From: an uncultured Chloroflexota bacterium
GTDB lineage: Bacteria; Chloroflexota; Anaerolineae; Anaerolineales; Villigracilaceae
NCBI GenBank assembly: GCA_903914955.1
Contig: CAIWRB010000182.1
Location: 1 to 64,000, forward strand
Length of the DNA: 64,000 nucleotides
Direction: 5' to 3'
Below the pieces are notes generated by a model that did not search any database, was not told the DNA's origin, and saw nothing but the letters and a program-made list of their open reading frames with translations. Numbering within the stretch: the first letter of the stretch is position 1; the number at the start of each line of letters is the position of its first letter. Below are positions 10,374 through 20,427 of this stretch, piece by piece. A program made the position numbers and the translations under genes.

Positions 10374-12268
10374 TATTTCCTCAACTTTCTGGCATCGCCA
10401 TCACGCATGGTTACACCGATCGAATCCAAATGCTCCAGCAACGCCTGAACATATTTCCGTGTGGTGTTCAGCGTGTCACGTACTTCAGCGAGTGTGATCG
10501 TCCCTTTTTTTTGCAGCTCTCCCCGTATCTTCGCGATCATTTCTTCATAATCTTGTTTTCGAAAAATGATATCCTGCGAAACAGTCACAAGTTCGCCCAA
10601 TGCGATCAATGAGTTGAGGATTTCCTCTCCTACATCGGATTGACACTCCTTGACACTTGGCGGGGCATATGGATTCGCCTCAAATTTGCGCATCAGCTCT
10701 TTAAGTTTGATCTGGTCGGCCCCATTGAACTTGATCTCATGCCCGGGTTTTGCCAGCCAAATGGAAAGATCAGTTATCAATTGATTAGCGCACAGTCGGT
10801 TGATCGTGGCGTTAAAAATACGCGGCGTTAATTTCAACTTGCTTTTCAATTCCTCACGTGGTATTCCGCGTCTTAATGGAAATTCCTTGTGATACGAATT
10901 GATAAGCTGAAAAACCTTTTCCTGCAATGTATTCCAGTGGGGGAAGGCCATGGCAAGGGAATCACTTTTAATCGGCAGAGCCTCAAGAAGGATTATCTGC
11001 CCGGAATTCAACAATTCTTCAAATGCCGATTCTGCAATAGCTGTTTCAAGGCGCGATTTGATAAAGATCTCTTTTAATGGCGCAGCATGGAGTGCCAGAG
11101 CAGCTTCAAACAAAATGTCTGGGGGGGCGCCTTGTATTAGAGATTCAAGTGATTTGAGCACGCCTTCGTCAAAGCGTTTATGCCTGCCCTTGGGTTGATG
11201 GTCAATGACAGAACCACCGCCGAGGGTTTCACCGGGTGAGGGGCGGCGCAGAATGTATCGATCTCCGCGCACGGTTACAACTGGTTCACGCAATTCAAGT
11301 TGGATCCAGCCTTCATCGCCAGCGTTGAGCTCCTCCGTGCCGAGCAAACGTAGTGTCGCAATAGTTTCACTTGCTCCCACGAAAAATTTTACTTCGTCGC
11401 CATGTTTGATTGAAGTTGACACATCCTTGAGCAAACGGAAACGCGCATCGATCCTTCTGGTGGCCTGGTATTGAGTTGGATTTCTTCGGATAACTACATT
11501 GCCGCGTTGAATTAATTCTGTATCGACCCCGGATATGTTGACCGCGGTGCGAGACCCGATCATTGCTGTCTCTTCTTTTTTCTTGTGAGTTTGAAGTCCT
11601 CTTATTCGGCCCTTCAACCCGGCAGGCAAAATTTCCACTTCATCGCCAACGGATAGATGACCGTCGCTGAGCGTTCCGGTGACCACGGTTCCGAATCCGC
11701 TCATACTAAAGACGCGGTCGATCGGCAGGCGCGGGCGGTTGAGGTCAATCCGCGCGGGTTTTTCCTCCAATATTTTGCTGAGTTGAGAAATGAGAATGTC
11801 AAGGCCTGTTTTGTTTTTTGCCGAGACTCGGACAATACTAGCGTCACGTAGGATGGTGCTGCTTACAGCGGAGCGAATGTCAACCTCCAAAAGGTCAAGC
11901 CATCCTGAGTCAGAAGCGAGGTCGGTTTTCGTAATAACAATTATTCCCGCGGGGATTTGCAATAAGTCCAATATCGCCAGGTGTTCTTTCGTTTGTGGCA
12001 TGACTCCTTCATCCGCAGCGATGACGAGCAATGCCGCGTCGATTCCCCCAATACCAGAAAGCATGTTTTCGATAAAATCACGGTGACCGGGCACGTCGAT
12101 AATTCCCACTTCCTCGCCGTCCGGAAGGGTGAGCCAGCCAAATCCGAGTTCGATGGTCATCTCACGAGCCTGTTCCTCCTTGAGGCGGTCAGGATGAACG
12201 CCGGTGAGCGCGGCGATAAGAGTGGACTTGCCGTGATCTACGTGACCTGCCGTGCCTATGACTCGCAT
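10373..12268 (-). CDS. selB: Selenocysteine-specific translation elongation factor SelB
   Basis: GTAGHVDHGKSTLIAALTG, DVPGHRDFIENMLSG, TKTDLA, 631 aa with C-terminal winged-helix region. Confidence 0.92.
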   Translation of the reverse strand: MRVIGTAGHVDHGKSTLIAALTGVHPDRLKEEQAREMTIELGFGWLTLPDGEEVGIIDVPGHRDFIENMLSGIGGIDAALLVIAADEGVMPQTKEHLAILDLLQIPAGIIVITKTDLASDSGWLDLLEVDIRSAVSSTILRDASIVRVSAKNKTGLDILISQLSKILEEKPARIDLNRPRLPIDRVFSMSGFGTVVTGTLSDGHLSVGDEVEILPAGLKGRIRGLQTHKKKEETAMIGSRTAVNISGVDTELIQRGNVVIRRNPTQYQATRRIDARFRLLKDVSTSIKHGDEVKFFVGASETIATLRLLGTEELNAGDEGWIQLELREPVVTVRGDRYILRRPSPGETLGGGSVIDHQPKGRHKRFDEGVLKSLESLIQGAPPDILFEAALALHAAPLKEIFIKSRLETAIAESAFEELLNSGQIILLEALPIKSDSLAMAFPHWNTLQEKVFQLINSYHKEFPLRRGIPREELKSKLKLTPRIFNATINRLCANQLITDLSIWLAKPGHEIKFNGADQIKLKELMRKFEANPYAPPSVKECQSDVGEEILNSLIALGELVTVSQDIIFRKQDYEEMIAKIRGELQKKGTITLAEVRDTLNTTRKYVQALLEHLDSIGVTMRDGDARKLRK

Positions 12269-12271
12269 GAT

Positions 12272-13462
12272 TTACTTCTTAGATGCTTTTTTGCCGTGCC
12301 CCATGATGCGCTGGTAGGATGTCATCCATTCGTGGATCACATTCATTAATTCTTGTAATTCTTTTTCCGTCGTATCGGTGGTCTGGTGCATTTGGTCCTG
12401 CAAGACCTGCAAGGCATCATTCAAAAGCGGGATGCGTTCTGTTGTTTTAACAGCTTCCTTTCGAATATCACGGAAGGATTCTTCGGATGAAAGGCTGTAG
12501 CCAGTCCATCGTTTTTGATCATCTGATTTGAAACTTACCCATTCTTGTCTCAAGCGGTCTTCTGCGAGGCGCTGCATTTCGGTAACCTCGTTGATGCGGC
12601 GTTCCAATCTTGTATTCAAATCAAGGTAGGCTTCCTGGGCTTTCTTCGCGCCGCGTAAAGCTTCGTCAAGATTTTGTATATGAGAATCGACATTTGCCGC
12701 CTCTTTTTGGAATGACTCATATTTTTCCTTCCAGGCTTTCCAGGCGCGGTCGCGATCAATTTGTACGATCGCCTGTTCTTCAAGAAATGCGGCTTGTGCC
12801 TGTTTGCGTTCAAGCTCTGACCCTGTCAGTGCTGTAAAGCGGTTCTCGATATTGCGAAGACCATCGGATGTGATGGTCGCTTTATCGCGATTCTCATCGA
12901 TGCGTTTTCGCAAGGCCGTGACCTCGCCCTGAATATCTGAGACCTGCTTTAGATCGTTTTTGCGCGTCTCCTCGATTGCTTTTAGAGAATGGAGAGCGTC
13001 GTCTTTGGTGCGTACCGCTTCATCAACCCGAAGTTTAAGGTCACTGACATTGTTCAAGACACGCTGCATTTCATCTGCGCGGTCCTTGATCTGTTTCTTG
13101 ATCTCTGTCAGGTTGGTGGTTATTTTAATCTGCCCGATGGCTTTGTTGATCTCGCTTAATTCGGATTGGAATCTTTTGGTGTGATCGCTTCCGCTTAGCG
13201 TTTGCGCCTTTTCATTTGCTTCGATAATTTTGAGAAATTCAGCGCGTTGACGGGTAAGCATCGTCTCAAATTGATCGAGGCGCGAGGCTGTCGGGGTTAT
13301 TTCGGTAATTTGGCTGCTCAAGGTTTTGATCTGTTTGGAAACAGCGTTGACTGTTGTCTCAAAGGAGGACAAGCGGGCATCCAGTTTTGTTAGCGTGTCC
13401 TGGTTCTGGCGCTGCTGATTATCCAGCCATTCAAGCCGCTTAATGATTTGTTCAAATTCCAT
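12272..13462 (-). CDS. Hypothetical coiled-coil protein
   Basis: 396 aa, long heptad-rich regions; 3 nt upstream of selB. Confidence 0.6.
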   Translation of the reverse strand: MEFEQIIKRLEWLDNQQRQNQDTLTKLDARLSSFETTVNAVSKQIKTLSSQITEITPTASRLDQFETMLTRQRAEFLKIIEANEKAQTLSGSDHTKRFQSELSEINKAIGQIKITTNLTEIKKQIKDRADEMQRVLNNVSDLKLRVDEAVRTKDDALHSLKAIEETRKNDLKQVSDIQGEVTALRKRIDENRDKATITSDGLRNIENRFTALTGSELERKQAQAAFLEEQAIVQIDRDRAWKAWKEKYESFQKEAANVDSHIQNLDEALRGAKKAQEAYLDLNTRLERRINEVTEMQRLAEDRLRQEWVSFKSDDQKRWTGYSLSSEESFRDIRKEAVKTTERIPLLNDALQVLQDQMHQTTDTTEKELQELMNVIHEWMTSYQRIMGHGKKASKK

Positions 13463-13525
13463 GGTTCTCTCCGCTCAAAAAGAAAAAATTGGTGATTGAA
13501 ATTATAGCACGCCCGCATACCGGGC

Positions 13526-14923
13526 TTACTGGCCAAGATGATTGAATAAGGCGGGCAAGTTGACAAGAAACTGCTGTAATATTTGCGGGAATAATCCCAG
13601 GGTGAACAACCCGATCACTCCCAGCCCAAGCATGATCAGTTGCGTCCAGGATTCGTTCCGCTGCCAGATCTTGTTCTCGTTTGCCATCACAAAAACAGCC
13701 AGGGTCCGTGTTGCGGCTAAAATAAGGCCAAGCATTCCCAGAAAAATCCAAAAGGATATGGATAGAGATTGCCCGGCGATTTCCTGCCATAAAGCCAGGC
13801 GCGGCGGAAAACCAGCCAGCAAGGGGAAACCCGTCATTGAAAGATGTGCCAAAATGATCGCTGTAACCGCAAAGGGATAACTTCTTGCGATTCCCTGTAC
13901 ATCGTTGAACTTCAGTGAGGTCACTTTTGGTTTAATTATGGAAAGTGCCAAAGCCCAAACACACAATTCCAATCCGCGCGGGATGATCAATAAGAAAGTG
14001 ACATTGAGCATCTCGGATGACTGCAATCCCATTGCGAGCATGAGCAGCCCTGTCTCTGCGATAGCGGCGTAGCCCATCATTCGTCCGACGTGTTTTTGCA
14101 AAGCAGCAAATATTCCGCCGCTGGCCACCATGAATAGCCCGGCAATTTGTATGGCTCCCGAAAGTTGAGGGGATGTTCTTAGCCAAGTATATCGGTCTAA
14201 AAATCCCAGTCCGAAGATCACTGTGAAAGTGGGAAAAGCCCAGAGCAGAAATCCAACAACATAAGGCGGTGATTCTTCAGTCAACATCGGAATCCAGTTA
14301 TAAAGAGGAAAGACACCCAGCAAAAAGGCAAATCCCAGACCGAGCATCGTGCCTGCCTGTATCGTGGTGTTAATGTCTCCGGGACTTGCTTCCACGCCGG
14401 CAAGCATCCAGCCGGAGAAAAGAATGAAAGGCATGGCAAGAGTTTGATAGATAAGAAAGCGAACCACGCCACGGCCTGGTTTTTGGTAGGGCGGAACTAA
14501 TAAGGGGATGACCAGCATCGCGGCCATTTCGAGCAAGAGCGCGGCAAAGAGGAATGGTTCCACCGCGATCGATGCTGTCAACAAGGCCACGATCATCAAT
14601 CCAAGGGAAACGAATCTGTTGGCTGTGCCGGATGCTTCTGTCCCAAAAAACCATATCGCGGACAATCCATAAATTAAGGCAAGTATTGTTCCATCCGCTG
14701 TTGTCAGAGTAAAACTTCGTCCGAAAAATTGGATCGACGGTGAAATCTTAATGGAGACCGAACCAAGCAGGAGTGCTGTATCAATGGGAATGATCAATGC
14801 GGTCAACGCGAGTATCAATGCCACACTCCCTGCGATCAGTGGAGAGATGCGCTCGCGCAAAAAGGAAAGAATTATAAATCCACTGATGAAGGGGATCGCA
14901 ATCCAGAGAATTGGGGCGCTCAT
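13526..14923 (-). CDS. Proton-conducting membrane transporter (NuoN/NuoM/MrpD/HyfF-like)
   Basis: 465 aa polytopic; antiporter-like pattern (LGVFPLYNWIPMLTEESPPYVVGFLLWAFPTF; LSMTGFPLLAGFPPRLALWQ). Confidence 0.75.
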   Translation of the reverse strand: MSAPILWIAIPFISGFIILSFLRERISPLIAGSVALILALTALIIPIDTALLLGSVSIKISPSIQFFGRSFTLTTADGTILALIYGLSAIWFFGTEASGTANRFVSLGLMIVALLTASIAVEPFLFAALLLEMAAMLVIPLLVPPYQKPGRGVVRFLIYQTLAMPFILFSGWMLAGVEASPGDINTTIQAGTMLGLGFAFLLGVFPLYNWIPMLTEESPPYVVGFLLWAFPTFTVIFGLGFLDRYTWLRTSPQLSGAIQIAGLFMVASGGIFAALQKHVGRMMGYAAIAETGLLMLAMGLQSSEMLNVTFLLIIPRGLELCVWALALSIIKPKVTSLKFNDVQGIARSYPFAVTAIILAHLSMTGFPLLAGFPPRLALWQEIAGQSLSISFWIFLGMLGLILAATRTLAVFVMANENKIWQRNESWTQLIMLGLGVIGLFTLGLFPQILQQFLVNLPALFNHLGQ

Positions 14924-15531
14924 AATTCATTCTCCAATTCTGGCGGAGAAGTACCAGCCAGTAAGAGATACGAGCCGGCCAGGCCTAATCCCAAACTGAT
15001 CACCGAGAGCAACCCGGCAACAAGGGTCGAGCTTTCTACTGCGGCGTATAAAATTTCAAAGCCGGTTAATAGAGTCAGCAATCCGATGATCACGCGTAGA
15101 ATTTCAGAAGTTACGCCCAGATGCACAACGCCAGCGCCTATCAGTAGAATACCTCCAGCGATTACCGGCAGCCCAAGCCCGGGAATGATAGCTTCTATAC
15201 GTGTTGTTACTCCGGCAGTGACAAGTGCCACAATGCACATCAAGATGATACGGAACCATCCTCCACGAAGTAAGGAGGATGGTTCCGTATCATCTTCTTC
15301 GGATGATAAACTGAGGCGGGTCATGCCAAGGGCGGCCACCACCATCCAGCCGGTGATCAATTTTGTTGAGCCCATTACAAAAGGCAGATGACGCGTCACC
15401 AGCCAGAAGGCAGCGACATATTGCAAGGCCAAAGCGCCGAGGTTGATACGCCAGTCGTGAATAATGAGCATGACAGTGGAAGTTACAAGGATCAAGCCAA
15501 CTGCGGCCCAGGAAACGATTTCGATGATCAT
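14920..15531 (-). CDS. Polytopic membrane protein, HyfE/NuoK-like
   Basis: 203 aa, about 6 hydrophobic segments; C-terminus VIIGLLTLLTGFEILYAAVESSTLVAGLLSVISLGLGLAGSYLLL is NuoK/HyfE-like; overlaps and sits between antiporter-like genes. Confidence 0.5.
   Translation of the reverse strand: MIIEIVSWAAVGLILVTSTVMLIIHDWRINLGALALQYVAAFWLVTRHLPFVMGSTKLITGWMVVAALGMTRLSLSSEEDDTEPSSLLRGGWFRIILMCIVALVTAGVTTRIEAIIPGLGLPVIAGGILLIGAGVVHLGVTSEILRVIIGLLTLLTGFEILYAAVESSTLVAGLLSVISLGLGLAGSYLLLAGTSPPELENEL
15242..15296. repeat. Perfect 23-bp inverted repeat with 9-nt loop, inside a CDS
   Basis: aagatgatacggaaccatcctcc (15242-15264) / acgaagtaa / ggaggatggttccgtatcatctt (15274-15296). Confidence 0.95.
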
Positions 15532-15532
15532 T

Positions 15533-17083
15533 TTATGGAGTTCCCTGTGTCATTAAAGAGATGAATATAATCAAAAAGAGCAATGTCCACATGATGCCGC
15601 TTTCACCTTCAAGCATTGCGTTTATCGTCTGACTTATTCGTCCAAAGAGGTTGTATATCATCCACAAACTACTATAGATGCCATCGATTCTTGAAGATGC
15701 GGGGTTTTTTACCCAGTGTGCACGAATCGGGTTGAGGATGCGAAAACGCGGTGTCGCCCAAACCAGCCCAAAGGTTAGAAGTGAGGTGATGATGGCTTGA
15801 AGCCACGCGCCGATCTGAAGCGCGCCGTTCCATCCAATAAATCCCAATAATAGTTGACAGATGAGGAGCAAAATAATGCCGGCTGGGTAAACTGTCCGCG
15901 TCCAGCCCGCCTGAGTTTCAAGTGAGTCCCGCCCAGACGGGCGGAGCGCATGACGGATGAATCCGGCGACTAGCAGGGCTTGAGCCACGATCACAAACGG
16001 GAGAAAGAAACCTAAGTTGCCAAGCCATGCGCTGGCCGTTAGTGAAAACGGCATTGCGGAAAGACTCCATGCGCCAATAAGTAAGGCGCGGTTCAACCAA
16101 GGCTGTTGAACCGATGCGAGAAATAACGAGCCGCCAACAAGAATAAGCGCGCAACCCCAGGCTACTGCGCCTGATTGATTTCCACTCAGAGCTGATGTAA
16201 TTGACAGCGCAGCTAGACCAATAATCCAGTAGGGTCTGCCGGTTAATTCATCCGGCGCCCGCAGCCACATCCAACCGCCATACAGACCTGCGATGAGCGC
16301 AAATGCAAGCATGAGTGGAGTGAATGTTGTACTACTTCCAACGGGGACATGAGCCAACAGCACCAAACTAGATACCGCTGAAATCAAACGAAGCGATGTT
16401 CCGAAACCGCGTCTTAGGGTTGAATCAGATGAATAAGGCAAATGCAGTGGAAACACACCTAATCGCAACCCTGCGGCTACGATAAGGTAAATCCCGGAAT
16501 TTGCCGGCATGGATTGAAAATTAAAAATCCCTCCCTGTGCAATGCTGATAATATTTGCCCATAATAAGAATCCGATCCCCAGTGCCCGTGTGGAAAAGGA
16601 AGTAACCACTTTTTCATTGTTCGAGATTCCCTCCACAGATAATAATTGGGTGGCTAGTTCAGTAAGATCAAGTGCCGCCCATACCAACAATAAAGTCAGC
16701 GGATTACCGGCCGTTACCGCCATGATACCGATCCCGCCCAACGCCAATGCGCCTGTCCAGGTAAATGAATTTGCGGCGACTGGACGCGCCACGGCTGTTA
16801 TTAACATGCCAACGGTGAGGGCAGAAATGGATAAGGCAAGAGGCCAGGATAATTCGTCCGCGTGAAATGTGACCTGGCTCACGAACAAAGCAAGCGGCTT
16901 CCAGGCGGGCAAAGCAATCTCGAATGGCATTTGGGCCGGCCAAATAACCACGCTCGCAAAGGCAAGCATAGCACCGCCCACGGCGACCAACCATGCAAAG
17001 CGGGCGGTTGGGCGGGTCATACGTAACACGATTAATGCCAGCGTAGTCACAAAAAAAAGCAGGCAAGAGACAAAAATCAACAT
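15533..17083 (-). CDS. Proton-conducting membrane transporter (NuoL/NuoM-like)
   Basis: About 516 aa polytopic; GNPLTLLLVWAALDLTELATQL, AAGLRLGVFPLHLPYSSD; Met 17083 preferred over 17146. Confidence 0.7.
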   Translation of the reverse strand: MLIFVSCLLFFVTTLALIVLRMTRPTARFAWLVAVGGAMLAFASVVIWPAQMPFEIALPAWKPLALFVSQVTFHADELSWPLALSISALTVGMLITAVARPVAANSFTWTGALALGGIGIMAVTAGNPLTLLLVWAALDLTELATQLLSVEGISNNEKVVTSFSTRALGIGFLLWANIISIAQGGIFNFQSMPANSGIYLIVAAGLRLGVFPLHLPYSSDSTLRRGFGTSLRLISAVSSLVLLAHVPVGSSTTFTPLMLAFALIAGLYGGWMWLRAPDELTGRPYWIIGLAALSITSALSGNQSGAVAWGCALILVGGSLFLASVQQPWLNRALLIGAWSLSAMPFSLTASAWLGNLGFFLPFVIVAQALLVAGFIRHALRPSGRDSLETQAGWTRTVYPAGIILLLICQLLLGFIGWNGALQIGAWLQAIITSLLTFGLVWATPRFRILNPIRAHWVKNPASSRIDGIYSSLWMIYNLFGRISQTINAMLEGESGIMWTLLFLIIFISLMTQGTP

Positions 17084-17154
17084 GGGAGATGGCAATTGTA
17101 TCAGTTTTATTGCCGCCCATCTTTGATCATATTGCATTTGGTACAATCAAGCTC

Positions 17155-18441
17155 ATGACTTTTCAACATTGCCGATCGAGTGGATTTAGCAGCTTCTTTT
17201 GGATTCTGGCCATCCTATTGACCGCATCTTGCGTTTCTGCTCCAAACTTTACGCCTGCTCCGGTTGCATTGAACGTGTCCGGGATTACCACACTGACGCC
17301 CTTCCAGCCCAAGCTTGAAGCGACGGTAGATCCTTACGGTATCTCCCTGACCCCGCAGATCGAGTTGACATATACTCCATATCCAACTCGTTATGTTCCG
17401 CCTGAAATTTTATCCACACCCGTTGAGTTACTTCCTCAAACGGAAATCAGCCAACTCAATATCTATAATCCGCTGACAGGTCTGCCGGTCAGTGATCCAA
17501 CTTTCCTCCAACACAGGCCGATGGCGATAAAGATTGCGAACTCACCAGATTACATTCGCCCTCAATCTGGTTTGACATTGGCTGATGTGGTTTATGAATA
17601 TTACATTGAATGGGGAGATACGCGTTTTATAGCAGTTTTTTATTCAAATAACCCCACGATGGTCGGCCCAGTGCGTTCAGGACGATATTTTGACGCGCAT
17701 GTAACGCGCATGTATCATGCATTCCTGGTATTTAAATCCGCAGACCAGCGGGAGTTATCTTATTTACAGGGCGGTGATCTTAAAGATTTTTTGGTCATCG
17801 TGGGCTTTGGGGGGTGTTCGCCTTATTTTACCGGTCCCTATCATCGGGATTCATACAACAATCAATTTTTTAATTCCACAAAATGGGCGGCTTGCGCTGT
17901 AAAAAAAGGAGTGGATAATTCCAAGCAAGTTCTAAATGGCGGTTTCTTCACAGTGGATGCGCCCGAGAGCCCTCTGATTGCAAAGCGTGTTTATTCCTTA
18001 TATTCAGTATATAACTACAATTATTGGGAGTATGATCCCATTACTCACCAATACTTCCGCTATCAGGAAGCGAATGATATGGTCAAAGGAAAGCCTGAAG
18101 CGTACGTTGCTCTTTCTGATGCACAAACTGGATTGCCTGTTACAGCCGCGAATGTGGTTGTCCTGCTCGCCCCCCATATTTTTGCAAATACTTACAATGC
18201 GCACGACGAGGTCTTTAACATCGACCTTTTGGATTTTGGGAATGCCTATGTTTTTCGTGACGGTGTGGCGATCCCTGCAATCTGGCATCGCGTGTATGAA
18301 GATCAACCCTTACTGCTTACCACACTGGAAGGCGATCCCATTTATTTGCGTCCGGGACGAACGGTTTATCAGGTGATGGGAGTCAACTCAACTGTTTCAC
18401 AGGTTGGGGAAGATTGGCGTTTTGTTTTCCAGACTCCGTGA
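17155..18441 (+). CDS. DUF3048 (YerB-like) lipoprotein
   Basis: NPLTGLPVSDPTFLQHRPMAIKIANSPDYIRPQSGLTLADVVYEYYIEWGDTRFIAVF...GPVRSGRYFD; lipobox-like LLTASC. Confidence 0.85.
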   Translation: MTFQHCRSSGFSSFFWILAILLTASCVSAPNFTPAPVALNVSGITTLTPFQPKLEATVDPYGISLTPQIELTYTPYPTRYVPPEILSTPVELLPQTEISQLNIYNPLTGLPVSDPTFLQHRPMAIKIANSPDYIRPQSGLTLADVVYEYYIEWGDTRFIAVFYSNNPTMVGPVRSGRYFDAHVTRMYHAFLVFKSADQRELSYLQGGDLKDFLVIVGFGGCSPYFTGPYHRDSYNNQFFNSTKWAACAVKKGVDNSKQVLNGGFFTVDAPESPLIAKRVYSLYSVYNYNYWEYDPITHQYFRYQEANDMVKGKPEAYVALSDAQTGLPVTAANVVVLLAPHIFANTYNAHDEVFNIDLLDFGNAYVFRDGVAIPAIWHRVYEDQPLLLTTLEGDPIYLRPGRTVYQVMGVNSTVSQVGEDWRFVFQTP

Positions 18442-18505
18442 GATAATGGATTAAAATATTCTCTGCTGATTAATTTCAGAAGTAGACAATGCCCTCGGAG
18501 TTCTT

Positions 18506-19030
18506 ATGACCTTTGATCCCGTTTTTCTAAGTAGTCTAACACTCGTGTTGACCGCGTTTGGCGGCGCATTTCTGGCCGCCTTGTGGATCAGCCTCGTCGT
18601 GTGGACTTATCGCGATATCCGCTCACGAGCCCGCGACCCTTTGGTGCAAGCGCTTGCCGCGCTGATGGTGGCCTTGTTAAATCTGCCGGGAGTGATCGTT
18701 TACCTCATCCTGAGGCCGCCGCGCACACTTGAAGAGGAATATCAACGCACACTGGAAGAGGAAGCCTTGCTTCAAGCCTTGGAAGACCTTCCACTTTGTC
18801 CAGGCTGTGAAAGGCGCGTCAAGGAAGATTGGCAGATTTGCCCGAATTGTCACACAAAGTTAAAGAAGGCCTGTCATAATTGCGCGAAATTTATGGAACT
18901 CCCGTGGAATATTTGCCCCTACTGCGGTACACCCGCACCCGGCATGCGTTTGGAATCTTCCAGCATCGACGATGCCTTACGTGCTTTGAAAATCGGTGAT
19001 GAACAAAATGAAGTTAAGGTTGAAAAATGA
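18506..19030 (+). CDS. Membrane protein with two C-terminal zinc ribbons
   Basis: CPGCERRVKEDWQICPNC and CHNCAKFMELPWNICPYCG. Confidence 0.75.
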   Translation: MTFDPVFLSSLTLVLTAFGGAFLAALWISLVVWTYRDIRSRARDPLVQALAALMVALLNLPGVIVYLILRPPRTLEEEYQRTLEEEALLQALEDLPLCPGCERRVKEDWQICPNCHTKLKKACHNCAKFMELPWNICPYCGTPAPGMRLESSSIDDALRALKIGDEQNEVKVEK

Positions 19031-20133
19031 AAATAGAAACCATCACCTTCCATCATCTAAATATGCCGCTGGTCTCACCGTTTGAGACTTCCTTCGGGCG
19101 TGATGTAGATCGCGAATGCATCCTGATCACCATTCATTCAGAAGGATTGATCGGGTATGGCGAATGTGTGGCTTCACGTGACCCCGGTTATAACTATGAA
19201 ACAACCGGCACAGCCATGCACATCCTTAAGGATTTCATATCCCCATTAATACTAGGAAAAGATGTAAAAGATGCTGCGGATTTTCAGGCGCGTGTCTCCG
19301 GTATCCGCGGACATCATCTCGCGAAGGCAGGTATGGAGATGGCGTTGTGGGACTTGCTTGGGAAGCGTACAGGCAAATCACTGCGCGAACTACTCGGCGG
19401 AGTGCGTGAAAAGGTCGAGGTGGGAGTCTCTATAGGAATTCAGTCATCAGCTCAAGGTTTGGTGCGAAGCGCGGCGGATTATATTAAGCAGGGATATGCA
19501 CGGGTGAAGATCAAGATCAAACCTGGCAGAGACGTTGAAGATGCATCCGTCGTTCGAAAGGAATTTCCAAACCTGCGATTGCAGGTGGACGCGAATTCCG
19601 CCTATTCATTGGATGATGCAAAAATACTCAAGCCGCTTGATAAATTGAATTTGCTGTTGATCGAACAGCCTTTGTTTGAAGATGATATTTGGGATCATCA
19701 TAAATTACAGGATCAATTTGAAACGCCCATTTGTTTGGATGAAAGTATTTTTTCGCCGCGCCATGCCCGTTACGCGATCGAAATGAAAGCCTGTCGCACG
19801 ATCAATATCAAGGCGGGCCGCCTGGGTGGATTGAGCCAGGGTGTGATGGTCCACGATATTTGCAGGGAAGTTTCGATGCCGGTTTGGTGCGGCGGTATGT
19901 TGGAGACCGGAATTGGGCGCGCCTCAAACCTCGCGATCGCATCCCTGCCTAATTTTATATTGCCCGCTGATATTTCGGCATCGGATCGTTATTATGTTCG
20001 CGATATTACAAATGAAAGTTTTAAACTAAATTCAGATTCCACCATTGATGTACCCAACGGTGTGGGCTTGGGTGTGACTATAAATGAAGACGCATTAAAG
20101 GAGTTTACGCTGGCTGTGGTACTTATTTCTTAA
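19027..20133 (+). CDS. menC: Enolase-superfamily enzyme, o-succinylbenzoate synthase / N-acylamino acid racemase-like
   Basis: PLVSPFETSFG, KIKIKPG, LQVDANSAYS, LLLIEQPL, CLDESI, INIKAGRLGG. Confidence 0.75.
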   Translation: MKIETITFHHLNMPLVSPFETSFGRDVDRECILITIHSEGLIGYGECVASRDPGYNYETTGTAMHILKDFISPLILGKDVKDAADFQARVSGIRGHHLAKAGMEMALWDLLGKRTGKSLRELLGGVREKVEVGVSIGIQSSAQGLVRSAADYIKQGYARVKIKIKPGRDVEDASVVRKEFPNLRLQVDANSAYSLDDAKILKPLDKLNLLLIEQPLFEDDIWDHHKLQDQFETPICLDESIFSPRHARYAIEMKACRTINIKAGRLGGLSQGVMVHDICREVSMPVWCGGMLETGIGRASNLAIASLPNFILPADISASDRYYVRDITNESFKLNSDSTIDVPNGVGLGVTINEDALKEFTLAVVLIS

Positions 20134-20287
20134 CGACCATGATCGTAAAATTCCGCATGTGAAAATCTGCCTGATACCTGTATGAAGGTTCTCTACCAAT
20201 TAAGCCCAGAGTGCGTCGCACCCTTGCAGAGGAGGAAAATCAGGAGAGATGGCAACTTCTTTTCAAAAGGGAGTCAAAATAAAAAAA

Positions 20288-20334
20288 GTCCCGGCTGTTC
20301 CAGTAACCCCCAAGGGTGACCGTCCAGCCGGGAC
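20288..20334. terminator. Bidirectional intrinsic terminator-like hairpin with nested inner stem
   Basis: gtcccggctg...cagccgggac flanked by A-tract and T-tract; inner gtaaccc...gggtgac. Confidence 0.7.
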
Positions 20335-20353
20335 ATTTTTGTAAATCTATTTT

Positions 20354-20427
20354 CCCAACCTTGCCCGTTCTTCTTCAATGACACTTTTCTCCAACTTCTT
20401 CCCAGACTGTATGTCGCTAGGTTTTCA
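20354..20427 (-). pseudogene. Degenerate partial duplicate of metG 3' end
   Basis: cccaaccttgcccgttcttcttcaatgacacttttctccaacttcttcccag... aligns by eye to metG 3' end (21058-21162) with point changes and an internal gap; decodes on minus strand as KKLEKSVIEEERARLGK* versus KKLEESVIEEERARLGQSNL*. Confidence 0.8.
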
